This document shows positions 52,783-61,330 of a stretch of 64,000 nucleotides of DNA, one piece after another. A program made the translations under genes and the position numbers. Numbering within the stretch: position 1 is the first letter of the stretch; each line of letters opens with the position of its first letter. The notes under the pieces were generated by a model. That model was not told the DNA's origin and made no database searches. It saw nothing but the letters and a program-made list of their open reading frames with translations. Source of the DNA: Deltaproteobacteria bacterium (lineage in GTDB: Bacteria; Myxococcota; Myxococcia; Myxococcales; SZAS-1); contig JAFEBB010000026.1 of the NCBI GenBank assembly GCA_018266075.1, forward strand, positions 26,001 to 90,000. The letters run 5' to 3'.

Positions 52783-53715
52783 GTGCTCGCCATCGAAGCC
52801 AAGGGGCTCACCAAGATCTATCGGGGCCTCTTCGGCAAGGGGCACCAGGCGCTTCACGGCATCGACCTCGAGCTCGCGGCGGGCGCGGCGTTCGGCCTCA
52901 TCGGCCCCAACGGCGCGGGCAAGACCACGTTCATCAAGGTGATGCTCGGCGTGGTGCGCCCCAACGACGGCACCGTCCGCGTGCTGGGGGGCGAGCCCGA
53001 AGATCCCGCGATCCGCGCGCGCATCGGCTACATGCCCGAGCGCTTGCACCTGCCCGCTTCGCTGATTCCGCGCGCGTTCCTGGCGTCGGTCGCGCGGCTG
53101 AAGGGGCTCTCGCTTTCGTCGGCGCAGCTCGACACGGCCGTCGCGCGCGTGGGCCTGGCGGACGACGCGCACCGTCGCATTGGTGGATTTTCGAAGGGCA
53201 TGCGCCAGCGCCTGGGACTCGCGGCCGCGATGCTCGGCGAGCCGGAGTTGCTCATCCTCGATGAGCCCACCGACGGCGTGGATCCGCTCGGGCGCGTGGA
53301 GATCCGCAAGCTGCTCGCCGAGGAACGGCGCCGTGGCGCGACGCTGTTTCTCAACTCGCACCTGCTCGCGGAGACGGAGCGCGTGTGCGATCGCGTGGGC
53401 ATCCTGCACGCGGGGCGCATCGTGCGGCAGGGCGCGCTCGACGAGCTCTTGAGCTCCAAGACGCGCTATCGCGTCCGCTTCGCGGAAGGCGCAGACGAGG
53501 CTGCGCTCACGCCGCGCGGGTTCCGTCGCGAGGGCGATCACTTCGTCATCGAGGCGCAGGATCCGGCGGCGCTCAACGCTGCGCTCGACGGCGCGCGCCA
53601 GAGCGGCGCATTGATCGTCGAGGTCTCCGCAGATCGCCGCGACCTCGAGGAAGTGATGGCCGACGCGGTGGGCACGCCCGCCGCGCCCGCTGCCGCGAAG
53701 CAGGAGGCCGCATGA
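52783..53715 (+). CDS. ABC-2 type transporter ATP-binding protein
   Basis: 310 residues from a GTG at 52783. Walker A LIGPNGAGKTTFI, signature GFSKGMRQRLGLAAAML, Walker B LLILDEPTDGVDPLG and switch FLNSHLLAETERVCDRVG. The C-terminal 90 residues form a soluble accessory domain, as in export ATPases of the DrrA/CcmA type. The following gene encodes its permease. The cargo could be a cell-surface polymer given the glycosyltransferases downstream, but this is a guess. Confidence 0.88.
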   Translation: MLAIEAKGLTKIYRGLFGKGHQALHGIDLELAAGAAFGLIGPNGAGKTTFIKVMLGVVRPNDGTVRVLGGEPEDPAIRARIGYMPERLHLPASLIPRAFLASVARLKGLSLSSAQLDTAVARVGLADDAHRRIGGFSKGMRQRLGLAAAMLGEPELLILDEPTDGVDPLGRVEIRKLLAEERRRGATLFLNSHLLAETERVCDRVGILHAGRIVRQGALDELLSSKTRYRVRFAEGADEAALTPRGFRREGDHFVIEAQDPAALNAALDGARQSGALIVEVSADRRDLEEVMADAVGTPAAPAAAKQEAA

Positions 53716-54572
53716 GCGCGCAGGCGCCCATGCCCGGCCGCGCGGTGTTCGGCGTCGCCGCGGACCTCTTGCGCGAGGCCGCGAGCCGGATGTGGTTCCT
53801 CGCGCTCGGCGGCGCGGTAACGGCCATCCTGGCCGGCCTGGGGTTCTCCCTGCGCCTCGATGTGGTCGACGGCGCGCTCGCGGCCACCCGCTTCTTCGGC
53901 AAGTCGGTGCACACCGACATCGCGAGCGTCGACGTGGTGCTGCGCTCCGTCTACGAAGCGACCGCGTACCTCATCTTCTACGGCGGCATGATCTTCGGAA
54001 TCCTGGCGTGCGCGGACTTCGCGCCCAGCCTGCTCTCCCCCGGCCGCATCGAGCACCTGCTCTCGCTGCCCGTGCGCCGCTGGGAGCTGCTCCTGGGCAC
54101 GTTCCTGGGCGTGCTCACCATCGCCCTCTGCGGAGCGCTCTACGGCGCGGGCGGGCTCTCGGTGATCCTCGGCGTGAAGACCGGCTCCTGGACGCTGCGA
54201 CCGATGGCCGCCGCCGCGCTCGCGGGCGCGTCGTTCGCAGGCATCTATGCGGTGATGCTCACCGTGGCCGTGTTCGTGCGGAGCGCGTCGATGTCGGCGG
54301 CCGTGGGAGGGCTGCTCTTCACGCTGGGCATCGTGGCCTCGTACCGACAGAAGATCGCGCCCATGTTCGAGCCTGGCGTCGCGCGCGAGAGCTTCAAGGC
54401 GCTCACCGCCGTGCTGCCCCGCATCGCCACCCTGGCCGATACCGCTGCCAGCATCGCCGGCGAAGGCAAGGTGGATCAGCCCGCGCTGGGCAGCCTGTTG
54501 CTGGGCCTGGCGCTCTTCGCTGCCGCGGTGCTCGCCCTCGGCATCTGGCGCTTCGACCAGAAGGATTTTTAG
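53712..54572 (+). CDS. ABC-2 type transporter permease
   Basis: 286 residues, ATG overlapping the previous stop (ATGA). Six hydrophobic helices: around 30-50, 85-105, 130-150, 165-185, 190-215 and 255-280. LLSPGRIEHLLSLPVRRWEL is the typical cytoplasmic loop of ABC-2 permeases. It forms the membrane part of the exporter with the upstream ATPase. Ends in IWRFDQKDF, after which a GATATGTC-type doublet begins at the last base of the stop. Confidence 0.82.
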   Translation: MSAQAPMPGRAVFGVAADLLREAASRMWFLALGGAVTAILAGLGFSLRLDVVDGALAATRFFGKSVHTDIASVDVVLRSVYEATAYLIFYGGMIFGILACADFAPSLLSPGRIEHLLSLPVRRWELLLGTFLGVLTIALCGALYGAGGLSVILGVKTGSWTLRPMAAAALAGASFAGIYAVMLTVAVFVRSASMSAAVGGLLFTLGIVASYRQKIAPMFEPGVARESFKALTAVLPRIATLADTAASIAGEGKVDQPALGSLLLGLALFAAAVLALGIWRFDQKDF

Positions 54573-54597
54573 ATGTATCGCGATATGTCACGACTTC
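54572..54597 (+). repeat. GATATGTC-type element, 10-bp phase
   Basis: GATGTATC (54572), GATATGTC (54582) and GACTTC (54592) follow at exact 10-bp intervals, starting at the last base of the permease stop codon and ending 10 nt before the next GTG start. Confidence 0.7.
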
Positions 54598-54607
54598 AGG
54601 AGCTCCC

Positions 54608-55816
54608 GTGAAGCGCCGCAGCCGCTGGCCGATCCTGGTGGTGGTGGCGCTGCTCCTGGGCGCGGCGGCCTGGCTCATGGGGCGCGGCGATCCGCCGGAG
54701 CACACCGCGGCCGTGGAGAAGCTCAAGTTCCCGGAGCGGCTGCGGCCGGCGGAGTACCAGCGCCTGCAGAAGCGGCAGACGCTGCGGCCCGAGGTCGCGG
54801 AGGCGATCGCCAAGGCCAACCAGCGGCCGCCGCCGAAGGCCCGCGATCCGCTGCTCGCCGCCCTGCCTTCGCCGGGGCCGGGACGGACGGCGGTGGTCTT
54901 CGAGGCGAACGCGCTCCGCAACTCGCCCGTGGGAGAGCTGCTCCTCGATTGCATGCGCGCGCGCAGCCCCAGCGACGATCCGTTCGCCTACTTCAAGAGC
55001 TCCACGGGCATCGATCCCCTCAAGGACATCGACCGCGTGGCCATGCTCGACACGGGCGTGGTCGCCTCGGGCAACTTCCAGAACGCGAACTGGAAGGAGG
55101 TCTTCAAGGGCTCCACGCCGCCCGTGTCCTACGGCCAGCACGCGATGATCTTCACCCCGGCCGCGCGCTCGCCCGACGCGCCGCCCGCGAACAAGCGCGC
55201 GCCCCAGGCCGCGGCGGTTTGGAACAACGAGCTCATCATCTCCAGCAACAGCCTGGCGGATCTGCGGGCCACCATCGACAAGCTCGAGGGCCGCGCGGAT
55301 CCGGGGCCGTCGATCCTCTCCGACGACGAGAGCTACGGCGAGGTGTACGGCGTGCTCGCGCCGCAAGATCTGGCGGACATGCTGGGCTCGAGCCAGAAGG
55401 AGCTCGCCGACAAGGTGCTGGAGGCCGCGCAGCAGGTGAAGCTGCACGTCGACGCGCAGAACGACGTGGCAATGGTGGCCGACTTCACCGGCCCCGACGG
55501 CGACAAGATCACCGACCTGGGCAAGACGCTCGGCGGCGTGCTCTCGCTGGGGCGGCTGAAGGCGCAGTCCGACGGCGACCAGGACATGGCGGATCTCCTC
55601 GACCTCGCGCGCGTGGTGCCCGAGGACGGCCACTTCCGCGCCAAGCTCGCGCTGCCCATGGACTTCCTGCAGCAGAAGCTGGCCTGGTGTCGCGACCACA
55701 CCGACGGCGGCGCGAGCGAGAAGCCCGCCCCCGCGACTGCGCCCGCACCGGCCCCCGCGCCCGCGGCGCCTGCGCCCACCGCGGATCCGAACGCGAACGG
55801 ATCCACCGGCACCTGA
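54608..55816 (+). CDS. Membrane-anchored protein, unknown function
   Basis: 402 residues from the GTG at 54608, chosen because KRRSRWPILVVVALLLGAAAWLM gives a normal membrane anchor. The large extracytoplasmic domain has no recognised motif: DPLKDIDRVAMLDTGVVASG, WKEVFKGSTPPVSYGQ, VYGVLAPQDLADMLGSSQ. The last 30 residues are Pro/Ala repeats (APAPAPAPAAPAP). It follows the ABC-2 exporter by 35 nt and precedes the orphan GT2 tail with a one-base overlap (TGATG), so it is part of the operon. It could be an accessory of the exporter. Confidence 0.6.
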   Translation: MKRRSRWPILVVVALLLGAAAWLMGRGDPPEHTAAVEKLKFPERLRPAEYQRLQKRQTLRPEVAEAIAKANQRPPPKARDPLLAALPSPGPGRTAVVFEANALRNSPVGELLLDCMRARSPSDDPFAYFKSSTGIDPLKDIDRVAMLDTGVVASGNFQNANWKEVFKGSTPPVSYGQHAMIFTPAARSPDAPPANKRAPQAAAVWNNELIISSNSLADLRATIDKLEGRADPGPSILSDDESYGEVYGVLAPQDLADMLGSSQKELADKVLEAAQQVKLHVDAQNDVAMVADFTGPDGDKITDLGKTLGGVLSLGRLKAQSDGDQDMADLLDLARVVPEDGHFRAKLALPMDFLQQKLAWCRDHTDGGASEKPAPATAPAPAPAPAAPAPTADPNANGSTGT

Positions 55817-56064
55817 TGCGGCTCTCGGATCAGCTGCGCACCCTCGACGCGGAGTCGCTGCGGGTGGCGAAGGAGAACGCCGCCCGGGGCCGACGCTTCA
55901 GCACGATCTCCGTGCTTCGCGTCCCCTGGGGATTTGCGAAGAGATATATCTTCAAGGCCGGCTTCCTCGATGGCGTGGATGGCTTCGTCGCGGCGGAGCT
56001 CGGGGCCATGGAAGATCTGCTCCAGGACGCGCGCTTGCTCGAGCTCGAAGAGAAGCAGGACTGA
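55816..56064 (+). CDS. Orphan C-terminal tail of a GT2 glycosyltransferase (82 residues)
   Basis: 82 residues. The sequence RGRRFSTISVLRVPWGFAKR followed by YIFKAGFLDGVDGFVAAELG matches the C-terminal region of WaaE/KdtX-type GT2 lipopolysaccharide glycosyltransferases, where 'FLKRY-x3-GFLDG-x2-GF' membrane-associating residues close the protein. The catalytic GT2 domain (about 200 residues with DxD) is absent and no such sequence lies immediately upstream. It is either a remnant of a deleted gene or a free-standing domain kept in the operon; the ATG overlaps the previous stop. A GATATATC octamer encodes Arg-Tyr-Ile-Phe here. Confidence 0.6.
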   Translation: MRLSDQLRTLDAESLRVAKENAARGRRFSTISVLRVPWGFAKRYIFKAGFLDGVDGFVAAELGAMEDLLQDARLLELEEKQD

Positions 56065-57114
56065 ATGCGCGCGCTCTTTCTCACCAACGAGCGCGGCCTG
56101 CGCGGCGGCGAGAAGCAGCTCTCGCTGCTCGCGGACGGCTTGCGCGCTCGCGGTTGGGAGCTGGTGCTCGGCGCGCCGTCGGGGGCGAAGCTGGCCGAGG
56201 GCTGGCGCGGCCCGGTGGTCGCGATTCCCATGGCCAACAACGTGGATCCGCGCGGCGTGCTCGCCATCCGCAAGGCCATCCACGCGCATGCGCCCGACGT
56301 GATCCACGCGTTCACCGCGCGCGCCCACGCCCTGGCGCGGCTCGCGCGTGCGCAGCCTTTGATCGTCACGCGGGCGGTTTCGTTTCGCGCGGGCAAGGGC
56401 GCGCTGGGGCGAATCAAGTACAAGCGGGGCGTGGAGCGGTTCATCGCGGTGTCGCAGGCCGTGGCGAAGCAGCTCGAGCTCGCGGGCGCGGATCCGCAGC
56501 GGATCCGCGTGGTGCCCGTGGGCGTGCCAGCCGTCGTCGCGGATCCGAGCGCGCGGCTCCGTCCCGATGCGCCGTTCGTGATCGCCGCCGCAGGCGCGCT
56601 CGAGCCTGCGAAGGGCTTCGACGTGCTGCTGCACGCGCTCGTCGATCTTCCGGGAACGACGCTGCTGCTCGCCGGCGAAGGCGACGATCGCGCGGAGCTC
56701 GAGGCGCTCGCGAAGAAGCTGGGCATTTCACAGCGCGTGAGGTTCCTCGGCTGGCTGAGCGGGCTGAGTGGTTTGCTCGGCGCCGCGGATGCGTTCGTGA
56801 TGTCGAGCCGCAGCGAGGGAATGCCGATGGCGCTCATCGAGGCCATGAGTGCGGGCGTGCCGGTGGTGGCGACGCGGGTCGGCGGTATTCCGGAAGTCGT
56901 CGACGACGGACAGGACGGCCTGCTGGTGCCCGCCGAAGATGCGTCCGCGCTCGCGAACGCGATTCGCCGAATTGCCGACGACCGCTCGCTCGGCCGAGAG
57001 CTGGGCAAGCGGGGCGTCGAGAAGGCGAAACGCTTCGCGCCCGAAACGATGGCCCTGCGGACCGAGGAGGTGTATTCCGAAATCCTCGCGCCGCGACGGA
57101 GAGCTTCACCGTGA
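56065..57114 (+). CDS. Glycosyltransferase family 4 (GT-B)
   Basis: 349 residues, start directly at the end of the GT2-tail gene. N-terminal LFLTNERGLRGGEKQLSLLA is the GT4 acceptor-side start; then VIHAFTARAHALARLARA, and in the C-terminal donor domain AAGALEPAKGFDVLLHALVD, FLGWLSGLSGLLGAADAFVM, and EGMPMALIEAMSAGVPVVAT with the EX7E motif. Probably a core or surface-polysaccharide glycosyltransferase acting in the cytoplasm. Confidence 0.88.
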   Translation: MRALFLTNERGLRGGEKQLSLLADGLRARGWELVLGAPSGAKLAEGWRGPVVAIPMANNVDPRGVLAIRKAIHAHAPDVIHAFTARAHALARLARAQPLIVTRAVSFRAGKGALGRIKYKRGVERFIAVSQAVAKQLELAGADPQRIRVVPVGVPAVVADPSARLRPDAPFVIAAAGALEPAKGFDVLLHALVDLPGTTLLLAGEGDDRAELEALAKKLGISQRVRFLGWLSGLSGLLGAADAFVMSSRSEGMPMALIEAMSAGVPVVATRVGGIPEVVDDGQDGLLVPAEDASALANAIRRIADDRSLGRELGKRGVEKAKRFAPETMALRTEEVYSEILAPRRRASP

Positions 57115-58238
57115 AAGTCCTGATGATGCTCGCGAGCTCGTCGGTCACCGGGCCGGCGGAGCTCATGCTGAACGACGCCGCTGCGCTCCGCGCGGCCGGC
57201 CACACCGTGCACCTGGCCTGCGACACGCGCCGGCCGGGAAACCTGGTCGAGACCATCAAGGCCCAGGGCTTCCCGCTCGCGGAGGAGCTCATCCTCTGCC
57301 AGAGCCCGGGTGCGGTGGAGGTGTGGAAGGACATCCGCGCGCTGCGCCAGCGCATCCGCAACGAGAGCTACGACCTCATCCACTGCCGCTTCAGCCACGA
57401 CCACCTCATCGCGCTCTTCTCGGCGCCGCGGCTGACGCGCGTGGTGCGCACCGCGGAGATCGCGCGCGCGCTGCGGCCCGGGCGGACACGGAGCCTCGCG
57501 TTCCGGCGCTCGGATGGCGTCATCGCCTCGTGCGTGAGCTACGCGAACATCCTCGAGCGCGAGCACCGCGTGGCCAAGGAGCGGGTGGCGGTGCTGCCCG
57601 GCTCGGTGGACGCCAAGCGCTTCTCGCCCGCGCGAAACGTGGCGTTGCGCCAGGAGCTGGGCGTCGCTGCCGAGGCGCCGGTGGCGGGCATCGTGAGCCG
57701 CATCAAGAGCGACCGGATGCATGACCAGCTGGTGCGCGCGTTCCGCGAGGTGAAGGCCGCGGTGCCCGAGGCGCGCTTCTTGATCATCGGCCGCGGCGAG
57801 TACGAGCCCGAGCTGCGCGGCGTGGTGAGCTCGCTGGGCCTCGACGGCACCGTGCTCTTTGCCGGCTACCGCGCGGGCGAGCAGCTGCCCGAGGCGTACC
57901 GGGCGCTGGACGTGATGTGCTGGCTCGCCGAGGGCAACGACGGCACCTGCCGGGCGGTGCTCGAGGCCATGGCCAGCGGCCTGCCGGTGGTGGGCTGCAA
58001 GACGGGCGCGATCGCCGAGGCCATCGTGGAGGGCGAGACCGGCCACCTCATCGAGCCCGGCGACGAGCGCAGCCTGGCCCGCGCGCTGATCGATCTGCTC
58101 GCGGATCTGCCGCGCGCGCGCACCAAGGGCGCCGCCGGACGCGAGCGCGCGACCACCGTGTTCGCGCCCGCGCGCCGAGACACCGCGCTCGCGGCGTTCT
58201 ACCAGCGCGTGCTGGAGATGCCGCCCGTTCGCGGATGA
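57111..58238 (+). CDS. Glycosyltransferase family 4 (GT-B)
   Basis: 375 residues from the GTG at 57111, overlapping the previous stop. VLMMLASSSVTGPAELMLND at the start; DLIHCRFSHDHLIALFSAPR; donor domain VAGIVSRIKSDRMHDQLVRA, FLIIGRGEYEPEL, LFAGYRAGEQLPEAYRALDV and NDGTCRAVLEAMASGLPVVG with the EX7E-like region. Different enough from its neighbour to be a separate specificity. It overlaps the following lipoprotein by ATGA. Confidence 0.87.
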   Translation: MKVLMMLASSSVTGPAELMLNDAAALRAAGHTVHLACDTRRPGNLVETIKAQGFPLAEELILCQSPGAVEVWKDIRALRQRIRNESYDLIHCRFSHDHLIALFSAPRLTRVVRTAEIARALRPGRTRSLAFRRSDGVIASCVSYANILEREHRVAKERVAVLPGSVDAKRFSPARNVALRQELGVAAEAPVAGIVSRIKSDRMHDQLVRAFREVKAAVPEARFLIIGRGEYEPELRGVVSSLGLDGTVLFAGYRAGEQLPEAYRALDVMCWLAEGNDGTCRAVLEAMASGLPVVGCKTGAIAEAIVEGETGHLIEPGDERSLARALIDLLADLPRARTKGAAGRERATTVFAPARRDTALAAFYQRVLEMPPVRG

Positions 58239-60103
58239 AGAAACAGTTCCTGGTTCCTGGTTCCTGGTTCCTGGCGGTCGCGCTCTTCGCCTGCACGCAC
58301 GGGGCCGTGAGGCCGGATCCGGCTGGATCTGTGGATGCCGGAAACGTTGACGCGGGCGTGGATCCCTCGGCCCACGCGGCCCTGCTCGCAGCCGCGATTG
58401 CCGAGGAGCGACACCTCGCGCTGCAAAAGCCCGTCCCGGTCGTCGTGGATTCCACCGACGTCTTTCGCGAGGCATTTCGGAAGAAGAGCGCCCGCGAGTC
58501 GAAGCTCTCGGGCGCCGATCGCGAGGATCTCGAGCCGGAGTGGGTGGCGTTCGGCTTCGTGGCGCCGGCGGGAAGCGCGCCCGATGCCGGTGTGGCCGCG
58601 GATCAGGTCGCCGAGGTCGCGAGCGGCGTGCTCGATGAGCAGATCGCCGGCTACTACGACGAGTTCGAGCACCGCATGCACCTGCCGGCGGAGATGCCGA
58701 CGAGCGTCACGGGCGGCGTCGATCCCAGCTTGAAGGGGCCGGTGCAGGAGTTCCTCGTGGCGCACGAGCTCGAGCACGCGCTGCAGGACCAGCACTTCGG
58801 CTTCGAGCGCCTCACCCGGCTGCCCGCAGCCACCGAGGCGCGGCTGTGCACAAACGCCGTCTACGAGGGCGACGCCATGCTTGCGGGCCTGGTGCACCTC
58901 GCCAACCAGCTCGGCGTGCAGCCCGGCCGCATGCTCGAGGCGACCGATCGGCAGCTCTCGAAGGGCCGGCTCCAGGGCTCGGGAAAACAGCTCGAGAGCG
59001 CGCCGCCGGTGCTGCGCGAGCGGCTCTTGTTTCCGTACGCGGCCGGCTTGCACCTGGCGATCGCGCTCTATCGCACCGGCGGCTGGCCGCTCGTCGACGC
59101 GCTCTTCGCGCACCCGCCGCAGACCGAGGCGCAGCTGCTGCATCCGGAGAAGTACGTCGCGGGCGTGGGCGCGGTGCCGGTGGCGGTTCCGAGCGTGCCC
59201 CAGGGACAGCGCGCGGTCGCGAGCGGCTCGCTGGGCGAGCTCGGCACCATGACCGTGCTCCTCGAGAGCGGGCACGCCGAGGTCGCACGACGGGGGGCGA
59301 ATGGCTGGGCCGGCGACGCGTTCTTGATCTCCGCGCCCGACGGCAGCAAGCGGCTGACGCTCCAGTGGGTCACCACCTGGGACTCGGAAGAGGACGCTGA
59401 GCGCTTTCTGGGGCTGGTGAACAGGGTCGTGCGCGGCGGGTGGACCGACGGGCCCGAACACCCCAAGAGCTGGACCATTCGCGGGCCCGCGAGCGCCGTT
59501 CGGGCGGGCAAGACGGTGATCGTGGTTCGCGACATGGCAGGCGCCGAGCTGACGCGGCGAACGCCCGAGCTCATGACCCTGGTCGGTCCCAAGCCGCCCG
59601 ACGCCCCGCCGCTGGGAAAGCTCACCCTCGCGGGTCCCACGGTCACCGGCCAGGTGTTGCCCGACGGCGCCTACGGCAGCGAGCCCTGGGCGCTCTACGT
59701 GCCCACGCCGCCGGGCTTCATCGCCATCGCCGAGCCGCAGCAGGCGCCGGGGATCCTGCTCATGGTTGCGCGCGGCAAGCCGTTCGCGGCGGGCTCGTTC
59801 GGCGTGCTCTCGCGGCCGTTCAGCCTCGCGCTCGCGCAGCAGACGTTCGACATGGCCGAGCATCGCGAGAAGAACCCCAAGCGCGTGGGCGAAGGCTCGG
59901 TGACGCTCGCGGGCGCGCGCGGCTGGCAGCGAACGCTGGTGGTTGATGACCGGAGGGTCCAGACGCTTGTGGTCCCCGCGTGCGGCGGCGCGCAGGCCTT
60001 CGTGTTCCAGCTCAGCTTCGAGCAGCCCGCGGACGAGCCGCTCCTGCGCGACTGGCTCGAGTCCTTCGCCAACAAGGCCGACGCGCCGGCGTGCCCGCGG
60101 TAG
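58235..60103 (+). CDS. Large lipoprotein with HExxH metallopeptidase-like motif
   Basis: 622 residues. The N-terminus MKKQFLVPGSWFLAVALFAC contains a lipobox-like ending (LFAC) and its hydrophobic core is encoded by a CCTGGTT heptad repeat. A DAG-rich linker follows. The motif HELEHALQD (about 177-185), with Glu-rich flanks and a downstream EGDAM, resembles gluzincin-type zinc peptidases, but full catalytic geometry cannot be confirmed. The C-terminal half has two repeated alpha/beta segments (WVTTWDSEEDAERFLGLV and LFEQ-like). Its ATG overlaps the upstream GT4 gene (ATGA), so it is co-translated with LPS glycosyltransferases, which is surprising. Confidence 0.65.
   Translation: MKKQFLVPGSWFLAVALFACTHGAVRPDPAGSVDAGNVDAGVDPSAHAALLAAAIAEERHLALQKPVPVVVDSTDVFREAFRKKSARESKLSGADREDLEPEWVAFGFVAPAGSAPDAGVAADQVAEVASGVLDEQIAGYYDEFEHRMHLPAEMPTSVTGGVDPSLKGPVQEFLVAHELEHALQDQHFGFERLTRLPAATEARLCTNAVYEGDAMLAGLVHLANQLGVQPGRMLEATDRQLSKGRLQGSGKQLESAPPVLRERLLFPYAAGLHLAIALYRTGGWPLVDALFAHPPQTEAQLLHPEKYVAGVGAVPVAVPSVPQGQRAVASGSLGELGTMTVLLESGHAEVARRGANGWAGDAFLISAPDGSKRLTLQWVTTWDSEEDAERFLGLVNRVVRGGWTDGPEHPKSWTIRGPASAVRAGKTVIVVRDMAGAELTRRTPELMTLVGPKPPDAPPLGKLTLAGPTVTGQVLPDGAYGSEPWALYVPTPPGFIAIAEPQQAPGILLMVARGKPFAAGSFGVLSRPFSLALAQQTFDMAEHREKNPKRVGEGSVTLAGARGWQRTLVVDDRRVQTLVVPACGGAQAFVFQLSFEQPADEPLLRDWLESFANKADAPACPR
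58247..58274 (+). repeat. Heptanucleotide tandem repeat, unit CCTGGTT, four copies
   Basis: Four copies of the unit (last one partial) begin at codon 5 of the lipoprotein gene. CCTGGTT is the exact reverse complement of the AACCAGG unit at 14446-14479. The repeat encodes the hydrophobic FLVPGSWFL of the signal peptide. Loss or gain of one unit would shift the frame at the beginning of the gene. Confidence 0.9.
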
Positions 60104-60145
60104 GAGCCCTTGCTCCGCTCGGCGAAAGTTGGTTTGGTGCGCGAC

Positions 60146-60319
60146 ATGGCCCTGGCGAAAGAGCTGAAGGAGATCCTCGTCTGCCCGAAGTGCAAGGGCG
60201 AGCTCGACTTCCGCGAGCCCGAGAAGCAGGTGGTCTGTCCCTCGTGCCGGCTGGCGTTCCCCATCGTCGACGACATCCCCTGGATGCTGCTCGAGGAAGC
60301 CCAGCCGCTCCGCTCGTAG
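60146..60319 (+). CDS. Trm112-like zinc-ribbon protein
   Basis: 57 residues from the ATG at 60146. Two zinc-knuckle pairs, CPKCKGEL and CPSCRLAFP, and the closing IVDDIPWMLLEEA define the UPF0434/Trm112 family (YcaR-like). In other bacteria this gene often lies next to lpxK or other lipid A genes. Its role is unknown in bacteria; eukaryotic Trm112 activates methyltransferases. A longer start at 60110 is possible but not needed. Confidence 0.88.
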   Translation: MALAKELKEILVCPKCKGELDFREPEKQVVCPSCRLAFPIVDDIPWMLLEEAQPLRS

Positions 60320-60328
60320 ACCCTGCGC

Positions 60329-61330
60329 GTGGCCACGCTCCCTGCACACCCCTCGCGGACGGTGGTCGTGCAGACCGCTTTTCTCGGCGACGTGGTCTTC
60401 ACCGCGCCGCTGGTGCGCGCGCTCAAGCGGCGCTTTCCGGCCACGCAGCTGACCCTGGTGGTCGCGCCGCGCGGCGAGGCGATTGCGAAGCACCTGCCCG
60501 GCGTGGATTCGGTGGTGGTGCTCGACAAGCGCGGCGCGCATCGCTCGCTCGCGGCGACGTGGCGCTTCGGCAAGTCGCTGCAGGCGGACCTGGTGGTCGT
60601 GCCGCATCCGTCGACGCGCTCGGCGCTGCTCGCGGCGGCGATTCCGGGCGCGTTCAAGGTCGGGCCGAGCTCGTTTCCGCAGCGGCTGGCGTTCGATCTG
60701 CCGGTGGCGATGAACGCGCCCGAGTTCGTGCAGCGCATGCTGGGCATGGCTCGCGCGATCGGCGCGGAGAGCACGCCGGATCTGCACCTGCGGCTCTCGG
60801 ACGACGAGCTCCAGCGTGGGCGCGAGCTGCTCGGATCCGGTCGATTCGCGGCGGCGGTGGTGGGGTCCGAGTGGGCCACCAAGCGGCTGCCGCCCGAGAC
60901 CTGGGCCGAGGTGCTCGACGGCCTCGTCGAGCGCGGGCTGACGCCGGTGCTGCTGGGCGCGCCCAGGGAGAAAGCGCTGTCGGACGCGGTGCTGGCCGCA
61001 TCGAGCAAGCGCGGCGCGTACCGCGACTTCGTGGGCAACTCCATCGAGGAGTCGCTGTCGCTCCTGGCGGCGTCGACGGTCGTTCTCGGCGGCGACACGG
61101 GCCTGCTCCACGCGGCGCGTGCCCTCGGCGTTCCGGCGATCGTGTTCTTCGGGCCGACGGATCCCCAAGCGCACGTCTGGGAACCTGCGAGCGAGGTGGT
61201 GTCGCAGAAGCTCGCATGCCAGCCGTGCCACGCGCACGGGCCGCCGGTGTGTCCCCTGGGGCATCACGATTGTCTCGCCAAGCTGCCCGCCGAGAAGCTG
61301 CTCGCGGCCGTTCAAGGGCGGCTGCGGTGA
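60329..61330 (+). CDS. Glycosyltransferase family 9 (heptosyltransferase, WaaF-like)
   Basis: 333 residues from a GTG. TVVVQTAFLGDVVFTAPLVR and LTLVVAPRGEAIAKHLPGVD at the N-terminus; VVGSEWATKRLPPETWAEVL; VVLGGDTGLLHAARALGVPA; and FFGPTDPQAHVWEPAS with the cysteine cluster ACQPCHAHGPPVCPLGHHDC. This matches the WaaF class. It probably adds a heptose to the inner core. Overlaps the next gene by GTGA. Confidence 0.88.
   Translation: MATLPAHPSRTVVVQTAFLGDVVFTAPLVRALKRRFPATQLTLVVAPRGEAIAKHLPGVDSVVVLDKRGAHRSLAATWRFGKSLQADLVVVPHPSTRSALLAAAIPGAFKVGPSSFPQRLAFDLPVAMNAPEFVQRMLGMARAIGAESTPDLHLRLSDDELQRGRELLGSGRFAAAVVGSEWATKRLPPETWAEVLDGLVERGLTPVLLGAPREKALSDAVLAASSKRGAYRDFVGNSIEESLSLLAASTVVLGGDTGLLHAARALGVPAIVFFGPTDPQAHVWEPASEVVSQKLACQPCHAHGPPVCPLGHHDCLAKLPAEKLLAAVQGRLR

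Noticed and set aside
58199..61315. A 1038-residue minus-strand frame
   Set aside because: Opposite the lipoprotein, Trm112-like and GT9 genes, all with clear motifs; the minus frame has none.
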